This document shows, piece by piece, positions 19,310-27,819 of a stretch of DNA of 64,000 bases. Source of the DNA: Ardenticatenaceae bacterium (GTDB lineage: Bacteria > Chloroflexota > Anaerolineae > Promineifilales > Promineifilaceae); NCBI GenBank assembly GCA_020634495.1, contig JACKBR010000008.1:74837-138836 (forward strand), in the 5' to 3' direction. Both the position numbers and the translations under genes were made by a program. Positions within the stretch are counted from its first letter, which is position 1, and each line of letters starts with the position of its first letter. The notes beneath the pieces were generated by a model. It made no database searches. It saw only the letters and a list, made by a program, of their open reading frames with translations, and was not told where the DNA came from.

Positions 19310-20701
19310 ATGAAAAGATCACGTTGGTTGGCTCCCCTTTTGGCTGTGGTGTTACTGGGCCTTACCATCACCATTGCCTCTGCGCTCACTTACCGGATTG
19401 TTTGGGGAGATACGCTATCTGGTATTGCTGGTCGCTTTGGCACCAGCATCTCCACCCTGCTTCAGGCAAATCCGCAAATCACCAATCCTGACCGCATTTA
19501 TGCTGGCCAGGACCTGGAAATTCCCACAGGCGATACCCCAACGGTAACCCCCGTCCCGCCGCCTGGCACCACGCCCACACCTGTGCCACCTCCCACCGGC
19601 AGCCAAATTTATATTGTTCAACCCGGCGATACATTATCTGGCATTGCTCGCCGCTTCAATGTGTCTATCACCGCGATTGCCCAGGCCAATGGCATTACCA
19701 ATGTTGATTACATTTATGTTGGCCAGCGGCTGGTGATTCCTGGTGCGGGTGCGCCACCGCCCACCGGCTCTGCCTTTGCTTTGGGTGCGCAAACGTTAAA
19801 CCTGGACAATAAGACGCGCCTGGAAGAAGCGGGGATGACCTGGATCAAGTACCAATACAAATGGCCCTCGGAAGACACGTTGGCAAATCTGGAGGCAACA
19901 ATCAATGCGGCGCACGATGCGGGTTTCAAGATTTTGGTGTCCATCACGGGGGATACGCCCTATCCGGCGGCCAACAGCATTGATTTTAGCGGTTACGTGA
20001 ATTTTGTGGGGCAAGTGGCGGCGCTGGGGCCAGATGCGGTAGAAATCTGGAATGAGATGAATATTGATTTTGAGTGGCCTGCCGGGCAGATTAGCCCCAG
20101 TTCGTATGTGAGTAACATGTTGGCTCCGGCGTATACGGCCGTAAAAAACACCAACCCCAACATCATGGTCATCTCCGGTGCCCTGGCACCCACGGGCTAC
20201 GACAACACCACCAACGCCTGGTCAGATGCCAGATACCTCACTGGGCTGCGCAATGCCGGAGCCGCCAACTACCTGGACTGCGTGGGCGTCCACTATAACG
20301 CCGGGGCCACATCACCCAGCGCCACATCTGGCCACCCCGCCGATCCCGGAGAGCGGCACTATAGCTGGTATTATTTACCCACACTTTCCTTATACCGCAG
20401 CGCATTTAGTAACAGCCGTGACCTATGCCTAACCGAATTTGGCTACCTCACCCCGGAAGGCTTCAATGGTGTACCAGATAGCTTTAGCTGGGCCGCCAAC
20501 ACCACCCTCAACCAGCAAGCCACCTGGTTGGCCGAAGCAACCCAAATTGCCAAAAATAGTGGCTATATTCGCCTGGCAATCGTGTTCAATTTAGACTTCA
20601 TCAAATACGAATTAGATGGTGATCCACAGGCAGGTTATGCCATTGTTCGCCTGGACGGTAGCTGCCCCGCCTGTGCCCCACTCGGCAATGTGATGAAGTA
20701 A
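19310..20701 (+). CDS. Secreted protein with two LysM domains and a glycoside-hydrolase-like barrel
   Basis: Protein of 463 residues from the ATG at 19310 (CAGGAGA seven bases upstream). A signal peptide (WLAPLLAVVLLGLTITIASA) is followed by LysM 1 (YRIVWGDTLSGIAGRFG), a Pro/Thr linker, LysM 2 (YIVQPGDTLSGIARRFN) and a Pro-rich hinge. The remaining 310 residues look like a clan-A TIM-barrel glycosidase: EIWNEMN near residue 247 offers the acid/base Glu, and DLCLTEFGYLTPEG near 400 the nucleophile Glu. LysM binds N-acetylglucosamine polymers, so it probably acts at the cell wall or on external glycans. It heads a plus-strand run with a CBS-domain gene, an FprA-like reductase and rnhA, unrelated in function. 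Confidence 0.85.
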   Translation: MKRSRWLAPLLAVVLLGLTITIASALTYRIVWGDTLSGIAGRFGTSISTLLQANPQITNPDRIYAGQDLEIPTGDTPTVTPVPPPGTTPTPVPPPTGSQIYIVQPGDTLSGIARRFNVSITAIAQANGITNVDYIYVGQRLVIPGAGAPPPTGSAFALGAQTLNLDNKTRLEEAGMTWIKYQYKWPSEDTLANLEATINAAHDAGFKILVSITGDTPYPAANSIDFSGYVNFVGQVAALGPDAVEIWNEMNIDFEWPAGQISPSSYVSNMLAPAYTAVKNTNPNIMVISGALAPTGYDNTTNAWSDARYLTGLRNAGAANYLDCVGVHYNAGATSPSATSGHPADPGERHYSWYYLPTLSLYRSAFSNSRDLCLTEFGYLTPEGFNGVPDSFSWAANTTLNQQATWLAEATQIAKNSGYIRLAIVFNLDFIKYELDGDPQAGYAIVRLDGSCPACAPLGNVMK

Positions 20702-20715
20702 CAGGGAGATATGTG

Positions 20716-21150
20716 ATGAAAGTCAGTACAATCTTAGCGACAAAAGGGAATAAACTAATCACCATTGCCCCAGAACAACCGATTCAGGAGGCTGTTGCGC
20801 TTTTAGACCGGCATAACATTGGTGCCATCGTGGTACTCAATGCGTCCGGGGCGCTGGCAGGGATACTCTCTGAGCGAGATATTGTGCGCCAATTAGGCCA
20901 TCATAGCGATTTGCTTGCCCAACCTGTAAACACAGTGATGACGAGCAAAGTTGTAACCTGTTTACCGCAAGATGACTTAATGTCGGTAGCCCATGTGATG
21001 ACGGAACGCCGTTTCCGGCACTTACCGGTTGTAGAAGATGGCGCACTGTTGGGGATTATTTCTATTGGAGATGTGTTAAAAGCGCAGCGCGATTTTTATC
21101 ATGGGCAAATTGATACGCTGGAAACACAAATTTTAGCCACTGATCATTAG
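20716..21150 (+). CDS. Stand-alone CBS-pair protein
   Basis: Protein of 144 residues from the ATG at 20716 (a GTG directly before it is in frame); AGGGAGA lies six bases upstream. It consists of two CBS motifs: ITIAPEQPIQEAVALLDRHNIGAIVVLNASGALAGILSERDI and VVTCLPQDDLMSVAHVMTERRFRHLPVVEDGALLGIISIGDV (quoted in part). CBS pairs bind AMP, ATP or SAM and act as energy sensors, usually on partner proteins. The C-terminal helix is short. It lies between the LysM gene (14-base gap) and the reductase gene (17 bases). Confidence 0.9.
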   Translation: MKVSTILATKGNKLITIAPEQPIQEAVALLDRHNIGAIVVLNASGALAGILSERDIVRQLGHHSDLLAQPVNTVMTSKVVTCLPQDDLMSVAHVMTERRFRHLPVVEDGALLGIISIGDVLKAQRDFYHGQIDTLETQILATDH

Positions 21151-21167
21151 CATTAAGGAGCAACAGT

Positions 21168-22565
21168 ATGTCTGAAATCGGCAGCGACACGAACCCACTA
21201 CGTGTTGCTATTGTGGGCGCTGGCCCGGCTGGATTTTACACCGCCGAACGTCTATTCAAAGAAAAAAATCTGCACATCACGGTAGACATGTACGATCGTT
21301 TACCTACGCCGTATGGGCTGGTACGGAATGGGGTGGCCCCAGACCATCAGAAAATCAAGTCGGTGACCAAGGTGTTTGATAGGCTGGCAAAAAAGCCACA
21401 GTTTCGCTTTTTTGGCAATGTGGAGCTGGGGACAGATGTTACCGTAGCTGATTTGCGTGATTATTATCACCAGATTTGCTACACAACAGGAGCGCAAACC
21501 GATCGCTATTTGGATATTCCTGGCATTGATTTGCAGAACAGCCATCCCGCTACAGAGTTTGTAGCCTGGTACAATGGCCACCCAGATTTTCGGGATTATG
21601 AATTTGATCTTTCGCAGGAGCGGGTGGCCGTTATTGGCATTGGCAATGTGGCCGTAGATGTGGCCCGGATTTTATGCCGAACTCGTGAAGAACTGCTAGA
21701 AACAGATATTGCCGATTATGCGCTGGAGCAGCTTAGCCAGAGCAACGTGAAGGAAGTGTACATGTTGGGGCGGCGTGGCCCAGCCCAGGCGGCATTTACA
21801 CCACCAGAGGCCAAAGAACTGGGCGAAATGGCCGGAGCCGATGCCTGTGTACTACCAGAAGAGGCAGAGTTGGATCCGCTCAGCCAGGCATCTTTGGCTG
21901 ACGCTGACCGGGGCACCATGCGAAACATTGAGATTATTCAGGAATTATCTCAGCGAGAGCCTTCTGGAAAGCCTAAGAAGCTAACCATCCGCTTTTTGGT
22001 TTCTCCCACGGAATTAATGGGGAACGATGCCGGGGAAGTTGTGGCGATGCGAATGGTGAAGAATGAGCTTTACCAGACGGAAAGCGGCACCATGCGCCCG
22101 CGTGCCACTGAGAATTTTGAAGAATTTCCCGTTGGGTTGGTCTTCCGCTCGATTGGTTATCGGGGTGTGCCTATTCCTGGTGTGCCGTTCCATGAGCGCT
22201 GGGGTGTCATTTTGAATGAGAAGGGGCGGGTGCTTGACCCGGAGAGCAACGAGCCTGTGATGGGTGAGTATACGGCAGGCTGGATTAAACGTGGCCCTAG
22301 CGGGGTTATTGGCACCAACAAGCCAGATGCCGCAGAAACGGCCGAATGTATGTTGGCAGACATGGCAGAGGGTAAACTACTTGCGCCCACACACCCAGAA
22401 TTAGATTCTGTAAATCAACTGATGCAGCAAAAGAAGCCAAACTTTGTTTCTTATGAAGATTGGCTGAGGCTGGATGAATTAGAAATAGAGAATGGCGCTG
22501 CGCAAGGTCGCCCCAGGATTAAATTTACAAAAGTGGCTGATATGTTGGCTGCATTGGGAAAATAG
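21168..22565 (+). CDS. FprA/adrenodoxin-reductase-type ferredoxin-NADP reductase
   Basis: FAD- and NADP-binding flavoprotein of 465 residues that passes electrons between NADPH and ferredoxin. The FAD site is [17 protein letters not shown] at the N-terminus, with [19 protein letters not shown], a hallmark of the adrenodoxin-reductase/FprA family. The NADP site is [17 protein letters not shown] and the following [19 protein letters not shown]. The C-terminal [24 protein letters not shown] is also family-specific. The ATG has GGAG about 11 bases upstream. It is followed after five bases by the RNase H gene, so the two are co-transcribed. Confidence 0.93.
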   Translation: MSEIGSDTNPLRVAIVGAGPAGFYTAERLFKEKNLHITVDMYDRLPTPYGLVRNGVAPDHQKIKSVTKVFDRLAKKPQFRFFGNVELGTDVTVADLRDYYHQICYTTGAQTDRYLDIPGIDLQNSHPATEFVAWYNGHPDFRDYEFDLSQERVAVIGIGNVAVDVARILCRTREELLETDIADYALEQLSQSNVKEVYMLGRRGPAQAAFTPPEAKELGEMAGADACVLPEEAELDPLSQASLADADRGTMRNIEIIQELSQREPSGKPKKLTIRFLVSPTELMGNDAGEVVAMRMVKNELYQTESGTMRPRATENFEEFPVGLVFRSIGYRGVPIPGVPFHERWGVILNEKGRVLDPESNEPVMGEYTAGWIKRGPSGVIGTNKPDAAETAECMLADMAEGKLLAPTHPELDSVNQLMQQKKPNFVSYEDWLRLDELEIENGAAQGRPRIKFTKVADMLAALGK

Positions 22566-22570
22566 TAAGT

Positions 22571-23464
22571 TTGACTGAATCTGCAAAAGATAAAGTTGTC
22601 ATTTATACCGATGGTGGCTCAGACCCTAATCCTGGAATTGGGGGCTGGGCCGCCATTTTGCGTTTTGGGAAGCATGAAAAAGCGCTTAAAGGGAACGATC
22701 CTGAATCGACCAACAACCGCATGGAACTGACGGCGGCTATTCGTGCGCTAGAGGCTTTGAAACGGCCGTGTGACATCACCTTCTACACCGATTCGGAATA
22801 TTTGCGTAAAGGCATCACGGAATGGATTGAAGATTGGGCGGCCAAGGGCTGGCAAAAGAAAGGCAAGCCCATCCAAAATGCTGATTTGTGGCAGACATTG
22901 TGGCCGCTGGTTAAAACACATCAAATTGAGTGGCACTGGGTCAAAGGCCATTCTGGGGATGAATACAACGAACGGGTAGACCAACTGGCGCGAGCCGCCC
23001 GGCTAGAAATTACGCCTGCGGATGTGATTGACCCCAATATCGCCCGCTTGTTTTTGCGGGCTTCTTGCAAAGGGAACCCAGGGCCAGGTGGCTGGGGCGT
23101 TGTCCTGGAAGAAGGTGATGATACGGAGCAAATAAGCGGCTCTGAGCCTCAATCCACCAACAATCGGATGGAAATTACGGCGGCTATCGAGGGGCTTTTG
23201 CTGCTGCCGCCGGGCAGCAAAGTGCAGGTTTTTACCACATCAGATTATTTGTTTCAGGGGATTACTCAGTGGATTAGAAATTGGCGTAAGCGCAACTGGA
23301 TGAAGAAGGGGGGTGAGCAGCCCGTGGCTAATTCAGATTTGTGGCAGGCGCTCGACAAGCTGGCAGAAAACTACACAATTCGTTGGATCAATGCCAAAGG
23401 GCAAGATTTAGCAGGATTGGCTGAAGCAGGAAAATTGGCTGCCAATGCCATTCAGGTTGTGTAA
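22571..23464 (+). CDS. rnhA: Tandem RNase H1 protein, second domain lacking catalytic residues
   Basis: Protein of 297 residues starting with TTG at 22571; no better start exists and the SD is poor. Residues 8-145 are a complete RNase H1 that cuts RNA in RNA-DNA hybrids: Asp14 ([11 protein letters not shown]), Glu52 (NNRMELTAA), Asp74 (FYTDSEYL), His127 (WVKGHSGD) and Asp137 (NERVDQLA). Residues 158-297 repeat the fold ([35 protein letters not shown]), but only the Glu (201) is kept. The positions of the first, third and fourth Asp are Arg163, Thr223 and Gly (LAEAGKLA). The second copy is therefore probably a substrate-binding or structural domain. Family assignment is firm; loss of catalysis is inferred by alignment by eye. 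Confidence 0.9.
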   Translation: MTESAKDKVVIYTDGGSDPNPGIGGWAAILRFGKHEKALKGNDPESTNNRMELTAAIRALEALKRPCDITFYTDSEYLRKGITEWIEDWAAKGWQKKGKPIQNADLWQTLWPLVKTHQIEWHWVKGHSGDEYNERVDQLARAARLEITPADVIDPNIARLFLRASCKGNPGPGGWGVVLEEGDDTEQISGSEPQSTNNRMEITAAIEGLLLLPPGSKVQVFTTSDYLFQGITQWIRNWRKRNWMKKGGEQPVANSDLWQALDKLAENYTIRWINAKGQDLAGLAEAGKLAANAIQVV

Positions 23465-23471
23465 GACGGCC

Positions 23472-23705
23472 TTACTCTGCTACATCTTCCCTGGTGGCGT
23501 CACGGACAAAACGGCAGGTGGCGTGCAAAAAGCCAAAATTGCCTACGGGGGGCATTAATTCCATCACTTCTAGAATTTCAAAGATACGGCCGTCGAACAT
23601 TACCTGTTCACCTACCTCTGGCCGTTTTTCAATATTGATGATAGCCCCAGGGTGTTCACCGCCAGCTACTACATAACTCACTTTGTAAAAAACTTCTTCA
23701 TTCAT
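23472..23705 (-). CDS. Small conserved-looking protein of unknown function
   Basis: Protein of 77 residues from the ATG at 23705, which has AAGGAGCG ten bases upstream; the open frame extends 22 codons further but without a site. The text EVFYKVSYVVAGGEHPGAIINIEKRPEVGEQVMFDGRIFEILEVMELMPP alternates strand-like segments and suggests a small beta-barrel; no family is recognised. It ends eight bases from the convergent rnhA stop and follows the cNMP-binding gene with a 25-base gap, probably as part of the same transcript. Confidence 0.6.
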   Translation of the reverse strand: MNEEVFYKVSYVVAGGEHPGAIINIEKRPEVGEQVMFDGRIFEILEVMELMPPVGNFGFLHATCRFVRDATREDVAE

Positions 23706-23730
23706 TGCCCTACGCTCCTTAACCAGTGAA

Positions 23731-24168
23731 TTATAGCTCCGCCAGATTACGATGTCGCAGCTTAAAGGCAATGTCTATCGCCAAATTCCGCATAACAATA
23801 AAACCGATATGGTTATTTTCTTCACACAGTTGATAAAATGCCTCGCTTTCAATGAGATAAAGCGAAGCGCCTTCTCGCGTAGCACGCACCGAGGCTGAAC
23901 GGTACCCTTGATCGATTAATGCCATCTCGCCAATGACCTGACCTTTGCCCAATACCACCAGGCTGCGAGCATCACTCAAACCCTGAACATACACTTCGGC
24001 AGACCCTTGGGCAACGATATACATTTCCCGGCCGGTGGTGTTTTGACTGATGATCTGCTCCCCACCAGCGACGGTTTTTTCCTGGCAAATGGCGGCTAAC
24101 TGCTCCAGCTCATCTGCCTGCAAATTGGCAAACAACTGCACCCGTTTAAGTAAATTAGAGATTGACAT
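23731..24168 (-). CDS. Stand-alone cyclic-nucleotide-binding domain protein
   Basis: Protein of 145 residues that is only a CRP-type effector domain: LFANLQADELEQLAAICQEKTVAGGEQII, YIVAQGSAEVYV, then the phosphate-binding cassette VIGEMALIDQGYRSASVRA with the expected Gly-Glu and Arg. It lacks the helix-turn-helix of a transcription factor, so it probably senses cAMP/cGMP and acts on a partner. The start has GGAGG six bases upstream of the ATG. A related domain ends the GNAT fusion gene at 25.8 kb, with similar C-terminal text (VMRNLAIDIAFKLR there VMRNIAISVGEKLR). Confidence 0.88.
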   Translation of the reverse strand: MSISNLLKRVQLFANLQADELEQLAAICQEKTVAGGEQIISQNTTGREMYIVAQGSAEVYVQGLSDARSLVVLGKGQVIGEMALIDQGYRSASVRATREGASLYLIESEAFYQLCEENNHIGFIVMRNLAIDIAFKLRHRNLAEL

Positions 24169-24246
24169 GCAGTCCTCCGGAAATGAGGTAGTTACGGCCG
24201 AAATATTGACATTTACTGAATCGTTGATAAACTATCGCACGGTTAA

Positions 24247-24331
<85 letters not shown>

Positions 24332-24340
24332 TTCTGATAA

Positions 24341-24370
24341 CAGCCCAGATTTTTTGATCTGGGCTGTTTG
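24341..24370 (+). terminator. Terminator of tRNA-Leu
   Basis: CAGCCCAGAT (24341-24350) pairs perfectly with ATCTGGGCTG (24357-24366) around a T-rich loop and runs into TTTGTGTTTT. The remaining 290 bases to the next gene contain one ACGGCCGT octamer (24428) and no other recognised feature. Confidence 0.85.
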
Positions 24371-24657
24371 TGTTTTGGATGAATTATTGGAAAGCAAACC
24401 AAAGGAAGCGGGAACTGGACGGCGCGAACGGCCGTTCCCATAACCACTCACACTTCGCATTTCATAACACATTCTGTCCGTGCCCATTCATCACATTGTG
24501 GCAGATGTTCTAGCTTCCGTCAACTATTCCAAAATAGCCCTACTAATTTGAGAAAATCAGCACAAACTGTATAATTACGCTTCAGCTTAACCAATGGCCA
24601 AATTTTCTACCTTTGGCCCGATAAATTTCACATTTTGCCAATAATTGAGGGTTTCAA

Positions 24658-25716
24658 ATGATTTTTTTGATTGCTGTGGGTGTCATCCTCGTACCTATTT
24701 TGCTCGGGGGCTTGCTGGCCTGGAGTACAAACCGTTTTTCTACTGTGGTTGAAACAACCAAAGAAGCGGTAGAAAACATAGACAAAGGCTATAACCCTGC
24801 CATGACGTTTGGTCATGAGGTAAAGGTCGATGCTTCGCCTGAAGAAATGCTGAAAGAAGCGCGTTTGCAGGCCGCTCGCAAAGCAGCTTCTTTGCCGCGT
24901 GGGGCCAACATGCGCATTGGCCGCAAGGGGCAAGTGAATCTGCGTACAGCAGGCGAGGCCCTGGATGAAGATCCCATGACGGCCGTTCGCATTGCCCTGC
25001 ATCATGGTTGGGATGGCGCTCGCACAGGAGCTGTTGCGGCCGTTGCCGTGCCAGCAGCGCCAGCCGCCGCCGCTGCCCCCACCGGCAAAATCGAGCTGGT
25101 TCCCGGTAAAGATTACGAAGTTATCGAAATCACCGACAGTATGTCACCAGATGAAAAGCGCAAAGCAAGAATTGCAAATTCCAAGGCGAAGTCGGCGGCA
25201 ATGAAAGCGGCCAAGGCGTCTGGCGTAACGGCTGCCGCCCCCGTTGCGGCCGGTGTTCCGGCTGCTGCCCCCGCTGCCGCTGCTGCTCCCCAATCTGTAA
25301 ATATTGAACCCCCTCAGCTGATTGAAATTACCGAAGATATGTCGCCAGATGAGCTGCGTAAAGCGCGTATTGCTAACTCCAAAGCAAAGTCAGCCTTTAA
25401 CAAGGCGCTCAAATCGGCCGGTGTTGATCCCAAGGATGTGGAGATTGTAGATGGCAAGGTGGTGCTGCCCGGCGGGGCCGCAGCCGCGCCAGTTGCCGCT
25501 GCTGCCCCCGCTGCAACTACCGCAGCGCCTGCTGGGGCTGCCCCAGCGACGGCTCCAGCCGCCACCGCGAATATTCCAGAACCAGAATTAATAGAAATTA
25601 CGGATAGCATGTCGCCCGATGAAATTCGGGCCGCCCGTATTGCCAACTCCAAGGCGAAATCGGCGTACAACAAGGCGCTCAAAGCTGCGGGGATTGATCC
25701 TAAGAGTGTGAGTTAG
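24658..25716 (+). CDS. Membrane-anchored protein with three MSPDE-type repeats in Ala/Pro-rich linkers
   Basis: Protein of 352 residues, function not recognised. A single N-terminal helix (residues 2-22) anchors it; an acidic/helical region with DASPEEMLKEARLQAARKAA follows. Then a unit of about 35 residues occurs three times (about 155-189, 221-257, 311-349). The shared core is EIT(D/E)xMSPDExRxARIANSK and then AKSAxxKALKxAG(V/I)DPK. The linkers are almost pure Ala and Pro (residues 124-141, 190-212, 273-303). Each unit reads as two short helices, a possible small binding module. The start has GAGGG eight bases upstream. The gene is followed by a terminator made of two ACGGCCGT octamers. Confidence 0.8.
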   Translation: MIFLIAVGVILVPILLGGLLAWSTNRFSTVVETTKEAVENIDKGYNPAMTFGHEVKVDASPEEMLKEARLQAARKAASLPRGANMRIGRKGQVNLRTAGEALDEDPMTAVRIALHHGWDGARTGAVAAVAVPAAPAAAAAPTGKIELVPGKDYEVIEITDSMSPDEKRKARIANSKAKSAAMKAAKASGVTAAAPVAAGVPAAAPAAAAAPQSVNIEPPQLIEITEDMSPDELRKARIANSKAKSAFNKALKSAGVDPKDVEIVDGKVVLPGGAAAAPVAAAAPAATTAAPAGAAPATAPAATANIPEPELIEITDSMSPDEIRAARIANSKAKSAYNKALKAAGIDPKSVS

Positions 25717-25751
25717 CCACTGCGCAACTGGACAACTTTGTGAATTTTGGG

Positions 25752-25785
25752 AACGGCCGTCTTTCAGGAGACGGCCGTTTTTGTT
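25752..25785 (+). terminator. Terminator hairpin built from two ACGGCCGT octamers
   Basis: AACGGCCGTCT (25752-25762) pairs perfectly with AGACGGCCGTT (25769-25779) around TTCAGG and is followed by TTTTTG. It lies 36 bases after the stop of the three-repeat protein gene and next to the end of the convergent GNAT fusion gene. Confidence 0.85.
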
Positions 25786-25786
25786 T

Positions 25787-27376
25787 TCAATTTTTCAAAT
25801 TGAGCAGCCGCAATTTTTCCCCAACGGAAATGGCGATATTGCGCATCACCCGCAGCCCAATGCGTGGATATTTGTTGATGAGGTTTTCAAAGTCGTGGTA
25901 GTTTAAGGCAATCAATAAGACGTCTGTGGCAGCAACGGCCGTTGCTGTATAAGGTTGCCGGCTTACCAAAGCAATCTCCCCCAAAAAATCCCCCGCCTGC
26001 ACCGTACCAACCGAATGAGTGCCATCAGGAGCCAAAATGTCCATTTTGCCCTCCATGACCATGTAAAAAACGTCCCCAGTCTCACCCGCTCGTAACACAA
26101 TTTCTCCAGCCGCCTTGTGAAAAACAGAGCACAGCGCGGCAATCTTACTCAACTCACCTTCCTCCAGGCCATCAAAAATGCCCATGTGGCGCGTTGTTTC
26201 ATTTACAGAAATGCCAATGCGCTTTTCCTTGAAGCCAGCCCGAACCAGCTCGAAAATTTCCCGACTGGCAGGCGTCAGAGCCGCATCATCAATGTTTAAG
26301 GGCACATACAGCTTGGCCATTTTTATCGTGTCCAGACGTTCCACCTCATGAAAAACAAACGACGGGCAGTAGGCAACGGGCACAAACCCCAAGTTGCTCA
26401 GCGTGCGTTGAATGTCTGGCCAGTAAGCGGTGACGGTAATTTCAATATATTCAGCCTTGTAAATCTCTTTCGCCCAGGCGTCTAGCTCTTTCAGCAAAAA
26501 GCCAGCCACATCATCCCGCAAATCGATGAGTTCTAAAATTTTAATGCTGTGGCCAATCGGATCGAGCGTAAACCCGATAGCCCCCACAATGCGCTCATCC
26601 TCACGAGCCACCAAATAACGCACATTGCGCGATTCCAGCAAAAATAGGCCGTAGCTAAGCTGTAGATTGCCAAATACGTGTCGTCTTGATAAACGCCCGC
26701 GCTCAATCCGCAGCAGGTAAGGCAGACCCGACTCTGTTAATTCTTCCACCTGAAAGCCGGTGCCAATCGGGTATCCATCCACATCGTCCACAGCAATGAG
26801 ATCGCTGTGAAAGCCCATATTTTGCAGCGCCAGTTGGCCCAGTAAAAAAGCTTCTGGAATTACACGCGGGTTGTTGCAGCGCAGGTCGCGGGCTGGGCCA
26901 AATGGTTTGGCCATCATTACCAAACTTTCTCGCCTATCTAGCAACACTTTTTGGGGCAAAAAGCCAATGGGCCGCAGATCAAATTTTTCTGAGATGCGTT
27001 GGGCATATGGATGGGCTGTGCGGCATTCGGTAAGCCCAAAATGCAGGCGACGTTCAGCGAACGCCAGCCTGGCATCCATGAGAGCGCTGCCGACACCTTG
27101 GCCGCGATAATTGGGGTCTACTGCTAAACGGCCGAATTCGCCACACAAATCGGCATAGGCACCCACCTCAAAATATACCGAGGCAGTGCCGACGACCTTG
27201 CCCTTTAGCTCCGCCAGCAAAAAAAGATAGCTGTCCTGGTAAATGCTGCGTTTTAGCCACTCATCATTGTAAAACTCTTTGTAAGGGTATTCTTCGCCAT
27301 AACTGCGGTAGAACAGCTCGCGTACGGCGGGCAAATCTGCTTCTGTTACGTGGCGAACATTTATTGCTGCATCCAT
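25787..27376 (-). CDS. GNAT-GNAT-cNMP-binding fusion protein
   Basis: Protein of 529 residues. Residues 5-150 are a GNAT acetyltransferase with motif A RLAVDPNYRGQGVGSALMDAR (acetyl-CoA loop RGQGVG, 91-96). Residues about 215-345 look like a second, degenerate GNAT fold (YLVAREDERIVGAIGFTLD ... LSNLGFVPVAYCPSFVF) without the RxxGxG loop. From about 395 to 520 there is a cyclic-nucleotide-binding domain with a cassette FLGEIALVSRQPYTATAVA. Mycobacterial cAMP-dependent protein acetyltransferases combine the same domain types with the cNMP domain first; here it is last. The probable role is cyclic-nucleotide-controlled acylation of an unknown substrate. It is a single-gene unit, convergent with the three-repeat gene. 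Confidence 0.82.
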   Translation of the reverse strand: MDAAINVRHVTEADLPAVRELFYRSYGEEYPYKEFYNDEWLKRSIYQDSYLFLLAELKGKVVGTASVYFEVGAYADLCGEFGRLAVDPNYRGQGVGSALMDARLAFAERRLHFGLTECRTAHPYAQRISEKFDLRPIGFLPQKVLLDRRESLVMMAKPFGPARDLRCNNPRVIPEAFLLGQLALQNMGFHSDLIAVDDVDGYPIGTGFQVEELTESGLPYLLRIERGRLSRRHVFGNLQLSYGLFLLESRNVRYLVAREDERIVGAIGFTLDPIGHSIKILELIDLRDDVAGFLLKELDAWAKEIYKAEYIEITVTAYWPDIQRTLSNLGFVPVAYCPSFVFHEVERLDTIKMAKLYVPLNIDDAALTPASREIFELVRAGFKEKRIGISVNETTRHMGIFDGLEEGELSKIAALCSVFHKAAGEIVLRAGETGDVFYMVMEGKMDILAPDGTHSVGTVQAGDFLGEIALVSRQPYTATAVAATDVLLIALNYHDFENLINKYPRIGLRVMRNIAISVGEKLRLLNLKN

Positions 27377-27539
27377 TCAATATGCTCCTCATTCAGATCG
27401 TGCCCATCATAGCGTATTTTTGGCAGTTTGTGGCAAAAGGCTGCATTGTGGGGGGCTTTTATATATTTTGTGCTGATTTGCCTAAAATTGCCAGCCTGTT
27501 TACGCAACTATAATGCCGCTGTGCTATGTTAATCGCCTG

Positions 27540-27714
27540 TAGGGTAATCGCATATTCCCCCATCGCCGGAGGCTGAAGCCATCCGGCTAGTTACGGAAGC
27601 CCTTTGGGCTGCCCGAACGGGCTTTGAAAACAGGCCCTTTGGGCCTTTCATAGATAGCGGGGGCGTTCACGCCTCCGCGAGCATGGCAGAAAAACCGAGT
27701 ATGCGGTTACCCTA
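27540..27714. mobile_element. MITE-like element with 15-bp TIRs and 10-bp target duplication
   Basis: A 175-bp non-coding element. TAGGGTAATCGCATA (27540-27554) and TATGCGGTTACCCTA (27700-27714) are inverted repeats with one mismatch. TAATCGCCTG occurs directly on both sides (27530-27539 and 27715-27724), a target-site duplication. The interior is a chain of hairpins: GCCGGAGGC-TGAA-GCC-A-TCCGGC, AGCCC-TTT-GGGCT, AGGCCC-TTT-GGGCCT and GGCGTTCACGCC. A diverged copy is at 62467-62618. No transposase is present, so it would move in trans. The 443-base gap 27377-27819 holds this element and no gene. Confidence 0.85.
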
Positions 27715-27819
27715 TAATCGCCTGTTTGCCTGGCGTGCGCCAAACCGACTCTATGCTACAATCGCTGATTGGCTGACCTGGCATAGCGAGGAAAATAGGC
27801 AAACGCGCAGAGTTGTTTT

